From Theobroma cacao (lineage: Eukaryota > Streptophyta > Magnoliopsida > Malvales > Malvaceae), in the NCBI RefSeq assembly GCF_000208745.1, contig NC_030853.1:17094014-17158013 (forward strand): a stretch of DNA of 64,000 nt, written 5' to 3'. Positions 1 to 11,423 of the stretch are shown in pieces. The position numbers were made by a program, and so were the translations under genes. Numbering within the stretch: position 1 is the stretch's first letter; the number at the start of each line of letters is the position of its first letter. Below the pieces are notes generated by a model. That model was not told the origin of the DNA and did no database searches. It saw only the letters and a list, made by a program, of their open reading frames with translations.

Positions 1-2277
1 TGAATTTGAAAAATTTTGCAATGAAAAAGGATTAGATCACAATTTCTCTACACCTAGAACACCCTAGCAAAATGGAGTTGTAGAGAGGAAAAACCGAACC
101 TTAAAGGAAATGGCTAGGACTATACTATATGAGAATAACCTACCAAAATATTTTTGGGCTGAGGTAGTGAACACAATAGCTTATATACTTAATAGAGTCT
201 CAATAAGACCCATGATATCTAAGACACCATATGAACTTTACAAGGGTAGGAAACCAAACATTTCTCATCTTAGGAGTTTTGGCAATAAATGTTTTGTATT
301 GAATAATGGAAAACAACCCTTACGAAAGTTTGATGCAAAAAGTGATGAAGTAATATTTTTAGGATATGCATTAAACTCAAAAGCTTATAGGATTTTTAAC
401 AAAAGGACTTTAACCGTTGAAGAATTAATTCATATAGTTTTTGATGAGTCAAATGCTTTACAAAAGGAAATTCATGTTGATGATGATGATGTAGAAATCT
501 TAGAAAAACAAATGGAAGAAATGAGCCTAGAGAACAATAAGAATAATGAAGAAATTTCACCTAGAAGAGAAAATGAAATTCCATCTCTGGAAAACTTGCA
601 AAGAACAGAAAATGAGCATAATGACTTTCCAAGGACTTGGAGATTTGGAAGAGACCATCCACAAGATCAAATCATAGGTGACATTTCTCAAGGAGTTAGA
701 ACTAAGAGAGCAACAAGAGAAACTTGTAAGTTTTTACCCTTCATATCACAAATTGAACCTAAAAATTTTGAAGAAGTTGAAAATGAGGAAAGTTGGATGA
801 TGGCCATGCAAGAGGAACTTGACCAATTCAAAAGAAATTATGTATGGTCATTAGTACCTAGACCTTCAAATCACCCTATTGTTGGCACAAAATGGGTGTT
901 TAGAAATAAAATAGATAAGCAAGGAAATGTAGTTAGAAATAAAGCTAGGTTAGTAGCCCAAGGATACAACCAAGAAGAAGGAATAGACTATGATGAAACC
1001 TTTGCACCCGTTGCTAGGATTGAAGCCATAAAGTTGTTGCTAGCTTTTGTATGCTTCATGAGTTTCAAATTGTACCAAATGGATGTAAAAAGTGCATTTT
1101 TAAATGGAATCATTCAAGAGGAAGGGTATGTTGAACAACCACCAGGTTCTGAAGATGTTGAAAAACCTGATCATGTTTTTAAACTCCATAAAGCCTTGTA
1201 TGATTGAAACAAGCTCCTAGAGCTTGGTATGAAAGGCTTTCAAAATTTCTAGTTGAGAAAGATTATGTTAGAGGCAACATTGATACTACATTGTTCATTA
1301 AAAGATACTTAAATGATTTAATTATTGTACAAATATATGTGGATGACATTGTATTTGGTGCAATTAATGAGGCTTTATGCAAGAACTTTGCCAAGGAAAT
1401 GCAGGGTGAATTTGAGATGAGCATGATGAGAGAGTTGAAGTACTTTCTTGGTCTTCAAATTAAGCAAAATGAGGAAGGAATCTTCATCAACCAAGAAAGA
1501 TACACTCAAGATATGCTCAAAAAGTTCGATATGCTAAAGCTGAAGCCAATCTCCACACCAATGAGTCCATCCACAAGACTAGATCGAGATGAAAAAAGAA
1601 AAGATCTAGATCAAAAGCTATATAGAGGTATGATTGGTTCACTACTTTACTTAACAGTAAACAGACTAGATATTCAGTTTAATGTGTGTTTGTGTGCTAG
1701 ATTTCAGTCATAACCTAAAGAATCACACTTAACAGCTGTTAAAAGAAATTTTAGATACCTATTAGAAACTCAAACCTTAGGCATATGGTATTCAAGAGAA
1801 TCAACTCTTAGCTTAGTTGGATATTCGGATGCTGATTTTGCTGTCAGCAAAACTGATAGGAAAAGTACTAGTGGAACATGCTCATTTATAGGTAGTATGC
1901 TAGTGTCATGGTCCAGCAAAAAGCAAAATTCAGTGGCTTTATCTACAACAGAAGCAGAGTATGTATCACTAGGTAGTTGCTATGCCCAAATATTATGGAT
2001 TAAACAACAGCTAAAGGACTATGGGTTATCAATGCATAACATACCAATATACTGTGATAATACAAGTACAATTAATATTTCAAAGAACCTTGTGCAGCAT
2101 TCTAAGACAAAACACATTGAAATTAGACACCATTTTGTTAGAGACCATGTGGTAAAAGGTGATATCAAGATTGAATTTGTACATACTTTGCATCAATTAG
2201 TAGATATTTTTACCAAACCACTAAATGAAGATAGATTCTATGAAATTAGAAGGAATTTAGGAATGATTAATCTGTAG
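1..2277 (+). pseudogene. pol: Copia A pol remnant: integrase end, reverse transcriptase, RNase H
   Basis: Translation opens at base 2 inside the integrase core; the Pro-Gln-Gln-Asn-Gly segment before VVERKNRTL has its first Gln changed to TAG (65-67). The integrase C-terminal part is followed by RT with the usual start WVFRNK and VARLEAIRLL-like motifs, FQMDVKSAFLNG-type block, and the catalytic box YVDD (about 1339-1350), which is intact. Near 1203 the conserved Tyr-Gly-Leu-Lys has lost one G, giving TAT GAT TGA and a shift to the next frame. A TAA at 1711-1713 interrupts the RT/RNase H link (a Gln in relatives). RNase H keeps its SDAD, TEAEY and CDNTS acidic motifs and ends at 2277. The protein is therefore broken by two stops and one frameshift, but all catalytic residues I can see in RT and RNase H remain. 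Confidence 0.92.
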
Positions 2278-2719
2278 GAGTTGTGAGAAAACTTTTGGTT
2301 CATGCACTTAAAACAGAATGCATTTAGTCGACTAAGGTGAATCTTAGTCAACTAAGAGTGTTCTGTTAGTATTAAATAATAAGACTCAGTTAAAATGAGG
2401 GCAGGAGGAAAAAAATAATAGAAAGAAACTGCTTATCTGGCAGTAAAGAAAGAAGAAAAACTGGCTAAGTGAATAACCAAAATTCTAGAGGGAATTTTTG
2501 AAATTTTAAACAAATAAAATAAGGCAATTATTAAGGGGGAGGCAGACGATTTTCCAAGTGAAATTAAAACTGTTGACAACTTCCTATTTCTTTACATTTT
2601 CTCTCCCCTAAAACTAAATATTTGAAACTAAAACTCAGTCTCTCTACATTTTCACCTCTGAAACCGACTCACCCAAAACTAAAACCCTCGAGCCCCAGTA
2701 AGAAATCTTCAGAATCGAA
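2278..2719 (+). other. Spacer between pol and extra ORF of Copia A
   Basis: Non-coding. It carries a TTAGTCGACTAA palindrome near 2326 and a one-base variant (TTAGTCAACTAA) near 2346, the same motif that is repeated in the LTRs. A purine tract TTAAGGGGGAGG lies at about 2531-2542 and resembles the polypurine tract that primes plus strand synthesis before the 3' LTR. The end of the stretch is CT-rich, like a leader before the downstream ORF. Confidence 0.6.
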
Positions 2720-4517
2720 ATGGCAAAGACCTCTTAGAGTGGGGAAATCATTGAAAAGAAGAAAGGAAAAAGGCCACTGGTAAAAGGGTTAGAAGTAGAA
2801 ACGCTAAAGAAGAAACAGAAAATCAAGTTTGCATCAAAGAGTGGTAAATTTGGAAAGTCACAAAAGGAAAAAGAATAGAAAACAAAGAAGAAGAAAGAAA
2901 AGGGAAAAACATCGAAGAAAGGTAAATCTCTGTCCTCCAAATTTAGAAACAAAATTCATAAGGATAGGTTCCAGAAAATTGAAAATGCACCAATCACTTG
3001 TGGGAAATTTATCGACTGAAATAGTTTTAATAAAATGCTTGAATTTAAAGCAGTTTTATCAAACTATTTTGAGGAGATGAAATTGAAATATTTCAGTACT
3101 TTTAAGAATTGAGCTTATAGTGCAAGTTTGGTTAAAGAATTTTATTCTATTATAGCAGTTGAGAAGGATGAATTAAAGGAGCCGAATGATTATCTTGAGG
3201 ATGGCCTAAATGTATTTTTAAATGGGAAAGAATTTATTATGACTGCTATTGATTTGGGTGGTTTACTTAAAATTGAATGTGAAGAGGGTGAGTTTGAATT
3301 CCTAGAAAACTATGATCCCTCATCCTTGTGGGAAGTGATTATTGGAAAGTAATGTTGGTTTGATCACTAGTTCACAAATTCAAATATTACATTATTTCAT
3401 TGCTGCTAATGTTCATGGAAGAGGGAAAAGCTTTAGTTATATTAGTCTGTAAGAACTTTGGCTAATGGAACATGCCTTCAATGGGAGTCCACTGAACTTA
3501 GGAAGATTTATTATTGAGAGAATGAAAGGAGCCTGTAGATTAGAAAAGATTAATTTGCCATATGGGAATATCATTACTGCACTGGTCTAGAAAAATGGGA
3601 TTTAGAGTTTAAGATATGCAATGGATCAGGTAAATAGTAGAGATTAATTTATCTACCTCGGGAGTTTATCTAAGATGGGATACAAACTTGAAGGAGAAAA
3701 ATATGTTAAAACTCCTAAAGTAACTCCTGGAAGAGAACCTTCACTCCCAGCTCAGTCAGAGGCAGCATCCTCATAAATCTCTAGTGAAATGATCTTCAAT
3801 CTATTGATGAGGATAGATGGAAAGCTCATTGTTCAAGGAGCTAGATTGCAGAGAATTGAAGAGAAAGTTACTGCATTGGAAAATCAATTGAAGGGGAAAG
3901 AAAAGCCATCAAAACCTGCTACTACAGATTCTTTTAAAACACCAAGTGTTGCACCAGCACAGCAAGGTGTTGAGGATTTAGCTTTGCAAGTAGAAGGATC
4001 TGTTCCTCATGAAGCAAGTCATGGTGTTCAAGCTGAAGGCTCAACTTATAGAGCTGCTAGTCTTGTCCTTTAGACAGAGGGCTCACTTCTTGGTGTTAAT
4101 CAACTAGCTAAGGCTCCATCATCTAAACACCAAAGTAAGAACAAGTCAAACCAAGGAACAGAAGTACTAGGCTCCCTAGATAAAATTGCTTCTTCAAAAC
4201 ATGAGAAACAGTAGCCCTTCCCTCCAAACTTAAAAGAGGTATCCATTATGGATGTCTTTCACCAAATGGTTAGGGAGGAACAAGTTGAGAAAGAAGCAGT
4301 TAAAGGAAAAGCTCAACAAGCAGCATCTGCACCAGCTCCTAGAATGAAGGCCAAATCTGAAAATGGAAAACAAAAAGTTATAGCAGCACCACAGCCAGAG
4401 ACAAAATCACCTAGCAAAGGAAAGAAAACAATGGCAACAAAAATAACATTTCTCAAGAGAAGAAAGTCCACCAGACTGGCAGTGAAATCCAAGCCAGCTC
4501 TAGTATCTTCTTCTTAA
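2720..4517 (+). pseudogene. Copia A extra 3' ORF (env position), plant transposon-protein domain
   Basis: This degraded ORF lies between RNase H and the 3' LTR in the sense strand. It starts at ATG 2720 with a Lys-rich N-terminus (EIIEKKKGKRP) and has stops early on. The recognisable core at 3128-3352 contains LVKEFYS..., FLNGKEF and DYDPSSLWEVIIGK, then a stop. After further stops and a frameshift the reading continues at 3789-4073 (EMIFNLLMRIDGKL, a probable short coiled coil) and 4248-4517 (IMDVFHQMVREEQ followed by a Lys/Ala/Pro/Ser-rich tail). The same parts occur in Copia B. The core resembles the family named putative plant transposon protein (Pfam Transposase_32, from memory of its VREFYANL-type motif). 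Its function is unknown. The position is that of the env-like ORF of some Sireviruses, but I see no signal peptide or membrane segment. Confidence 0.7.
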
Positions 4518-5388
4518 AATCCAGTCAATGTCTCTGAAAAATCCTCACTAAAACCTTTCCCTAAAAAATCATCACCTCTACGAGAACCTTCTCTTTTTCC
4601 TTTGAATCCTTTTTATGGCACTAAATCCACACCCTCTAATACCTTAAATGACTAGAAACCCCTTGATTTGATGCTGACAAAAAGGGGGAGTATGGCAGAA
4701 CCTTAGGTGGAAAAGGAACCAAGAAATTAATTAAAAAAAATGTTAAGGTGGAGGAACCAGGAACTTAGGAAAGGAAAGAAGCAGAAATGAACCAAGGGCA
4801 ATTTGGGAATATAAACTTTTTTGTTGTTTATCTGTTGTTTGTGCCATGATGGCAAATTGAACATTTAACTTTAATCTTGTTGTTTATATTTTTATATGTT
4901 TATGGTATTTGGCTGATATGTTTATAGTGTGTTGCTACTGATAATTGAATCTTTGTTGATATTCTGCTATTTATGACATTTTAACTACTGTTGATAAAAG
5001 TCTATCACTGCACTGATGTTGAGATTTGCATACTGATTACTGATATTTACTATAAATTATGTTTGTGGATGGATATGGATGCTGTGTATAGTATATCAGT
5101 TGAATGATGAATGACATAGACAAAATCTGATAGCTGTTGACAGACACTGCAAGATTTTGATGAAAATCTGTCAACATCCATTTGCTGTAACTCACCCTAT
5201 ATTTTTGCACATATATACTCTAGATGTATCTACACAATGTGAATAAATTTTGCTGGAATGAATAAGTAAAATATGCACACATTAAGGGAGAGCACTCACT
5301 TAGGGGGAGCAATCCTCATTTTTTGCAGAAATTAAAAAGAAATTAAAGGACATTGTGCTGTTAATCAAGGAATGTTTTGTCATCATCA
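4518..5388 (+). other. Non-coding 3' region of Copia A with repeated G-rich purine tracts
   Basis: No coding sequence is recognisable. Purine tracts AAAAAGGGGGAG (about 4679-4690), TTAAGGGAGAG (about 5283-5292) and TTAGGGGGAGC (about 5300-5310) precede the tract that abuts the LTR. Multiple polypurine tracts upstream of the 3' LTR are a described trait of Sireviruses. The middle of the stretch is T-rich. Confidence 0.6.
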
Positions 5389-5401
5389 AAAAGGGGGAGA
5401 T
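5389..5401 (+). promoter_or_regulatory. Polypurine tract of Copia A
   Basis: AAAAGGGGGAGAT directly precedes the TGTTGG start of the LTR. It is the expected plus-strand primer site. Confidence 0.85.
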
Positions 5402-6587
5402 TGTTGGCTCCATTAGTTTTTGATGATAATAAAACATTCCCATTTCATTTATGTCTAACATTTCTACCTAAGTGTGCAGAACAAAAAATCATATGGAAAT
5501 AATAAATTAACCTTTCAAATGTGTATATCAAAGATCATGAAAATGAAGAAAAACGATTGATTAATAAAAAGAAAAGTCTTTGGTCAAATAATGAAGAATG
5601 TTGGTTGACTAAAATTTAAATTGGAGAAATGGCAGGCTGAAGAATATTGAGAAACAGAACTAACTTAGTTGACCGAGATGTAAGTTAGTTGACTAAGAAG
5701 CTACTGCCAAAATCTAGACTTCAAGATAGAATCAACTTAGTCGACCAAGAAGTGGGTTAGTTGACTAAGTGCACACTGCCAGAACTGCCAAATAGAGGGA
5801 GTAAAAAATAGAGACGACTTAGTTGACTAAGATATCGGTTAGTCGACTAAGAGCATTTACCTGCAAGTTTGAAATCTGCACTAAAAGACAGAGTAACGGC
5901 TAGAACCGATTCCCAACTATCTCCAACGGCTAGAAAACTATCAAACTCCCATTAGAGATGTTTCTCCAAGTATAAAAGGGTCTTCCAACAGTTAGAAACA
6001 AGTTTTTGGAAGAGTTGAAGATATTTGAGTCAAAAAGAGTTGAAAAATTAAAAAATTTCTTCTGCATCTTGCGGCACTTAAACGCCCTTCCTTTGTATTT
6101 GTATTTTGCACTCAACCTTATACCATTTAGATCAACTTGTGATCATAAGTACTTTTTTTTACTTCTCTTCTTGTATTCTTAGAGTGAAGGAGTCACTCTA
6201 AGTGGTTGTTTCAAGCTAGGATTGTTTGAATGTGTTAAAGTTCTAACTTAGCCTTGAAAAGTTAAGTGTTGGGTTTTAGTTTAGCCCGTGAAAAACTAAT
6301 GTAAAAGGTTTTGGTTGAGCCTTGTAAAAGCAATTGTAAAGCTTGGAGAAAGCTTGTGAATTTCATCGGTTTATAGTGCATTTGTTGGAAAAATCCTTGG
6401 TTGGATAATCAAGGTAGTGGATGTAGGTCTTGGACTGAACCACTTAAATTCTACTTTATCTTTACTCTGTTTTTGTTTCATTTTCTTTCTTTCATTTGTC
6501 TAGCTCTTATTTAGACTTCGAGACAATATTTGAAAGAGCAAAATTATGCTATTCACCCCCCTCTAGCACATTTTATTGGGACCAACA
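5402..6587 (+). repeat. 3' LTR of Copia A
   Basis: The LTR starts TGTTGGCTCC and ends GGGACCAACA, matching in layout both LTRs of Copia B. It is 1186 bp long. The U3 part holds three doublets of TTAGTCGACTAA or close variants (about 5660-5860). A TATA box (TATAAAAGG) lies at 5971. Direct adjacency to a polypurine tract supports its role as a 3' LTR. The partner LTR and the target duplication are outside the window. Confidence 0.9.
5971..5979 (+). promoter_or_regulatory. TATA box in Copia A LTR
   Basis: TATAAAAGG lies downstream of the palindrome array. Copia B has TATATAAGG at the corresponding place in both of its LTRs. Confidence 0.65.
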
Positions 6588-6662
6588 CGTATATCTTATA
6601 CTAGAATTTTACAATTCAGACACAGTACTTTAATGATCAGAAGCTGAGTTAAATTAAATTAA

Positions 6663-6720
6663 GAGGAAATTATGAGAAATAGCCATTCTCATAAGGTTAT
6701 TTCCCTTTCAGAAATAATAC
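6663..6720 (+). repeat. Left terminal inverted repeat of MULE-2
   Basis: It pairs with 17190-17240 on the opposite strand. Shared blocks are GAGGAAATT, TGAGAAATA, CTCATAAGGT and CAGAAATAA. The left copy has four extra bases before CAGAAATAA. Confidence 0.75.
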
Positions 6721-6783
6721 TGTAACCATGTGACGTATCATCCCATTCGAGCATGGCGTGTCACCCCAAAATACTGAAAGAAG

Positions 6784-7400
6784 TCAGCTTGTTACCCTAT
6801 AAATCTACTTGCACTCAGTGTGTCACCAGAAGATGTCATGGACATATAAAAATTGGGGCGTGGCATGTCAACCAAAAATACTCCAACAAGTCAGCGTGTC
6901 ATGCCATAAATCTGCAACCACTCAGCATGTCATGCCATAAATCTACAAGCACTCAGCGTGTGACGCCTTCAATCTGCTACCACACAGCGTGTCACGCCAT
7001 ATATCTGCTAGGACTCAGCGTGTCACGCCATAAATCTGCTACCACTCAGCATGTCACACCATAAATCTGCTACGATTCAGTGTGTCACGCCATAAATTTG
7101 CTACCACTTAGCGTGTCACGTAATAAATCTGCTACCACTCATCGTGTCATGCCATAAATATGCTACCACTCATTGTAGCATGCCATAAATCTGCTACCAC
7201 TCAACGTGTCATGCCATAAATCAGCTTACACTCAGAGTGTGATGCCATAAATTTGCTAAGACTCAGCGTGTCACCAAAAGGTGTCATCGACACATGACAA
7301 TTGGGGCGTGGTGTGTTACCTTACAATATTGGACAAGTCAGTGTGTCACGCGATAAATTTGTTTTCACTTAGCGTGTCACCATAAGATGTCATCGACATC
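6784..7400 (+). repeat. 31-bp minisatellite with composite units at both edges
   Basis: Twelve units start at 6891, 6922, 6953, 6984, 7015, 7046, 7077, 7108, 7139, 7170, 7201 and 7232, an exact 31-bp period without indels. The consensus reads TCAGCGTGTCACGCCATAAA then TCTGCTACCAC. The array is bordered by a related ~77-bp composite unit carrying TCACC-AGAAGATGTCAT and ATTGGGGCGTGG, at 6814-6890 and 7263-7337, with a partial third copy from 7369. It lies close to the left end of MULE-2 and is not coding, although it leaves a chance ORF open at 6753-7064. Confidence 0.93.
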
Positions 7401-7431
7401 TACCAATTACAACATGTGGCTGATAAAATGT

Positions 7432-8030
7432 TGACAAGACTGGGGTAGTCCCCGTACTCTTCCATTTAGTTCAATTTGGTCCTCCAAATTAATTACAAAT
7501 TTTCCCGCCAATGAAAAAGTAAGGACTAAAATGGAAAAAAAATTCAGCTCAAGGACTAACTTGAAAGAAATTTCAATGTGTGAGGATGAAAATATAAGTA
7601 ACCAACTTCTCAGATTTTTAAGTGTGTTTTTCAAAAGTTAAAAAACCTAAATTCCTTTAAGCGAATATTAGAATGCTATTTGAAGTCTACAATAAGATGG
7701 TTAGACTTTTAGCTCAAATCATCAAATATAAAAATCAAACACATGTCTTTTTATAAAACAATCAACACCCATGTACACCCTAAATTATACAAGATTGGTG
7801 GAGACAAAAAAAATGTAAATCAACCTTAAGAAAATGTGAACATCAACAAAATGAAAACCAATAGGAACCATTATTCAAATTTAGCCATATAATCTTTCTA
7901 ACATTTTCAAGCCCATGTTGCAGTACAAAAAAGAAAAAGATTTTATCAAACCAATCTGCTGTACCCAAAAATAAGGGAAATCACTACCATAAATAGCACC
8001 TTCTTAATAGCCCTCATTTACTATTTTCCC
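7432..8030 (-). other. 3' region of MULE-1
   Basis: The first ~50 bp are the left inverted end. The rest is AT-rich sequence after the transposase stop codon, with no coding sequence that I recognise. Confidence 0.5.
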
Positions 8031-11000
8031 TCATTTTTTCCTCTTCTTGACAACCTTTGATGCAGTGGACCTAGCAGCGCTTTTAGTTGAACTAGTCTGA
8101 ACTACACTTGCACCAGCAATAGCTTCACTTGGTGCAGCAGCAGCAACTTTAGTTGGTACAGTAGTAGCAGCTTCACTTGGTTCACGAGTAGCATCTTCAG
8201 TCGATCCACTAGCAACTTCAGATTTCCTCTTTTGAATTTGATTTTTTTTGCACTTGTTTGACCCTAGACATCAAAATTTAAACAAAGTCAAGAACTTACC
8301 CAATAAATAATAACCAAATCAAGCCATAAGATACATAATAGATTACACTTACATGTTGCATTGGACAATTTGACCTATTGTGTCCTTCTTGTCAGCAAAT
8401 CGTGCATTTCATTATCCTTCCCACCTTTGACATCTTTTTCTTTGGCCCTTCACATTCTTCTCTTCTCCTCTCCTTCTTCGATCGTCCAACAGATCTCTAG
8501 AGATGTGGAGGGTAGACAACCTCCACATTTCCTTTAGGCCAGAACATTGGGCCCCTGACAAGACGAAACAGTTGTTCATAAGACTTAAGGTATTCAGTCT
8601 TTTTAAAACAATTTACTAAATACTTTGTAAGGTTCTATCCCTCATAATAAATAGTGCTGATGGCATGCTCGCATGGCACTCCACTGATGTCCCAAGCTTG
8701 GCAAGTACATGTCCAATGCTGCAAAGACATCATGTAAGTTTCTCTTACTAGCTTTTCAGGATTTTCTCAAAATACTTCATACAAATGAGCACCATTTGAA
8801 TCCACTTCCCATTTTGCTACCAGCCCCATAGACTTCTCGAATTTCGTTAGTGTCCGAGGGCCATACTTAGTACTCCACTTCATGCCGTATTCCCTGTTCT
8901 GAACCAATCGCCTTATGACATAAAGTCTAATATCCTCAAGCATGCTGATGACTGGTTTACCTTTTGCTCCTATAAGTACTCCATTAAAGGTCTCACACAT
9001 ATTGTTCTCAATAACATCGCACTCAGAGAAATCAGAGAAGAATGCTTGACACTAATGCACGGCATCCCAGTTTTGAATCAAGTGATTGTATGCAACCTTG
9101 CAACCTCATTTAGGGCACATAGAAGTTCCATTTGCTTCTTGAACTCTGTCTAGTTTGGGGATCTAACACATTGCCAAAATTGGAACTTTAAGTCTTTATC
9201 TCTGAACTCCTTCTCCCATTTCACGTAGATGTGTCGTGCACACATTCGTTGTTCAACGAAGGGAAGAAGCTCACTGATAGCACTTAAAAGACCCTACAAC
9301 AAAAAATAAATATGGTACATAATGAGAATATATACATTAAAGCTTAATTGTGGACAATGAGCCTACTGTTCTGAAAGTTCATGCACAGATGGCAACCTAT
9401 GCATGAGTTTAGGAGCTGAAATTTATGATCTTCATGGTGGAAAAGAATACTGACATAATTTGCAACATGTGTTTATTTATTTTAATGTAAAAGCTAAACA
9501 CTCAATTCATACAAAAGATACACAACATACATACTGTACATAACATTTAATAGTCTTATTTACTATTTTATTAAAACAAAATACCTTTGCATGTCGTTGA
9601 TGATGGTCCATCCTATTCCATCTTCGATGCCCAGATCAGCACATAAGAGCTATAAAAACCATTTCCAATTGTCTTTGTGCTCGACACCACTAACCACTAC
9701 CCATGCAAGAGGGAACATTTGGTTGTTCCCATCTCAGCCCACAGCAACCAAAAGTTGTCCTTTCACTAACCCCTTCAAGAAACAACCATCCAATCCAAAT
9801 ATACGTCTGCAACCTTTTAAAAAATTATTCTTCAATGGCCCAAAACAAATATACATTATGTGGAAAATTGCTGCCTCATCTGGTGCAGACCTCTCCGCGT
9901 TTATTTTAATTATTGACCCTTTATTTCTCTCTAATAGCTCATCAACATACTATTTCAATCTGCTAAACTCCTCTACATAATTATCTCACACTTCTTTCAT
10001 CATTGACAACTTGACTTCAATGGCCTTTTTCAGACCCATTGCCACACCTAGCTGTTTTTTCACCAATACTATAATTTGTCTTGCCCTTTGGAATGTCATT
10101 ATGATAATATCATCTTTCAACTTATTAGCCAATACCCTTGATGTCACTCTCTTATTCTTAATTATAGGTAGACAATTATGTGTTTCGATATAGGTTTTCA
10201 CTCTAAAAGAGTTATCATTCTCGTGCTTTGAAGATAATATCACCCACTCACATCCAATTCTAGTACATTTAGCTCTAACTCTGACCTTATCATTTTTCTT
10301 TTTAAAATGAAAGAAAACTGCTTAGCCATACTATAGTCAAACAAAATAGCTTTGAAATGTCCTGGATCCTTGAAAAATTGACCCATAAAGAAGTCCGATA
10401 CTGACTGATAGCAAGTACCAAATGGTCCACTCGACTTGCCCTTTATGCCACATCATCTTCAGACCCAGAGCTTGTAGAAATGTAACTCCCTAGGTCACTA
10501 GACTCAATATAATCACTATGATGTTCTGCCATTGATGGTCCAATAGCTGGGCTTCCATCATCTCCAACAGCTTCATATGGGCCTTCAGTTGCTTCGAAAA
10601 GGCCACCAGAAGCTTTAAATTGGCCTTCAACAAGTTCAGATGGGTTGCCAGCAACTTTAGATGAGCCACCAGAAGCTTTAAATTGGCCTCCAACAAGTTC
10701 AGATGGGCCGCCAACAACTTTAGATGAGCCACCAACAGCTTTAAATTGGAGTCTAATACCTTTTAATGGACCTGCAGTTGTTGATTCAGATGACCCTTCC
10801 TTATCTAATTCATCTGATGCAACAGATAGAAACCTATCTCTGCTTGCATTAAATTCTCTAATTTTCTCCTTAGCCATTGCCAACTCATCATCCCTTTCAT
10901 CACTTAACCATGTTGTATCAAAATAATCTTCATTTAAACCTTCTTCATCTTCATTTAAACGTTCTTCATGTCGATCTTCATTATCTGATGATAGAAACTC

Positions 11001-11423
11001 CACATCATCATTGAGTGATTCAGGCATTGGAGTACCATGTTGAGTATTCTGCCCATGCTTAACATAAACAGCAAGAAGACCTTTCTTCTTAAGTAATCCA
11101 CACAAACTATTCACACTTTGATCATCTAAAATTGTTCTCAAAGCATTCCTATCTTTATAATATAAGCCTTTAATCAATCCTATATCATATATTAAAGCCT
11201 TTACCATCTGTAATAGAGTCTAATAACATATGGTATCGATGTCCAGTATATCAACCATCTTCCTTTTCCCGCTTTTATATGCAAACTTGTGTTCATGAAC
11301 TAAAATCCCCCTATGATGAAAGCATAATTGAAAACGATTGTTATCTGCCTGATAAATTCGAAACACCCAATCAGCATACATTAAAACAAATACAAATCTA
11401 GTATCTGACCATGAATTGAACAT
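8031..11423 (-). pseudogene. MULE-1 transposase remnant
   Basis: Read on the minus strand from 11423, the domains are: a PB1-like N-terminal segment (FQLCFHHRGILVHEHKFAYK, LDIDTICY); an acidic, low-complexity part with GGSSKV / GGPSELVGG repeats (about 10500-11000); a FAR1/MuDR-type DNA-binding segment (FRVKTYIETHNC, 10243-9986); the MULE catalytic domain (GCRRIFGLDGCFLKG, MFPLAWVVV, then MCARHIYVKW, about 9850-9200); CETFNGVLIGAKGKPVISML at 9000; and a zinc knuckle (C-x2-C-x4-H-x4-C) near 8400. A probable intron with GTAAGT donor and TCTAG acceptor lies at 8264-8352. The last exon ends at TGA 8031. Several stops lie inside the catalytic part, so it is inactive. The family cuts and pastes DNA using its terminal inverted repeats. 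Confidence 0.85.
8264..8352 (-). other. Probable intron in MULE-1 transposase
   Basis: On the minus strand the sequence reads CAACAT then GTAAGTGTAATC at the donor and TTTTGATGTCTAG then GGTCAAAC at the acceptor, 89 nt in all. It separates the zinc knuckle exon from a short Lys-rich and Ala/Ser/Thr-rich last exon. Both splice sites match the plant consensus. Confidence 0.6.

Larger units (their letters stand above)
1..6587 (+). mobile_element. Copia A: Sirevirus-like LTR retrotransposon, 5' part outside window
   Basis: This is the 3' part of a Ty1/Copia element. In order it holds the end of integrase, reverse transcriptase and RNase H (1-2277), a spacer, an additional ORF (from 2720), a non-coding stretch with several G-rich purine tracts, and one LTR (5402-6587). 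The domain order INT-RT-RH is that of Copia. The long region after RNase H with an extra ORF and repeated polypurine tracts is typical of the Sirevirus (SIRE/Maximus) lineage. It is the same family as Copia B further right, with the same order of parts but clearly diverged sequence. The 5' LTR, gag and protease lie left of the window. Stops and one frameshift make it non-functional. Confidence 0.93.

Noticed and set aside
2720..4517. True envelope gene in Copia A
   Set aside because: No signal peptide, transmembrane segment or furin-like site is visible in either copy; only the position is env-like.
6753..7064. Open reading frame rich in HKS/CHA repeats
   Set aside because: It is only the minisatellite read in one frame; the 31-bp period gives a repeating pattern with no coding features.
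6891..7262. Regular 31-bp repeats looked at as a possible CRISPR array
   Set aside because: Units are head-to-tail with no unique spacers and lie in plant transposon sequence; this is a minisatellite.
9591..9980. Plus-strand ORF of 129 codons
   Set aside because: It is the antisense of the MULE-1 catalytic domain on the minus strand.
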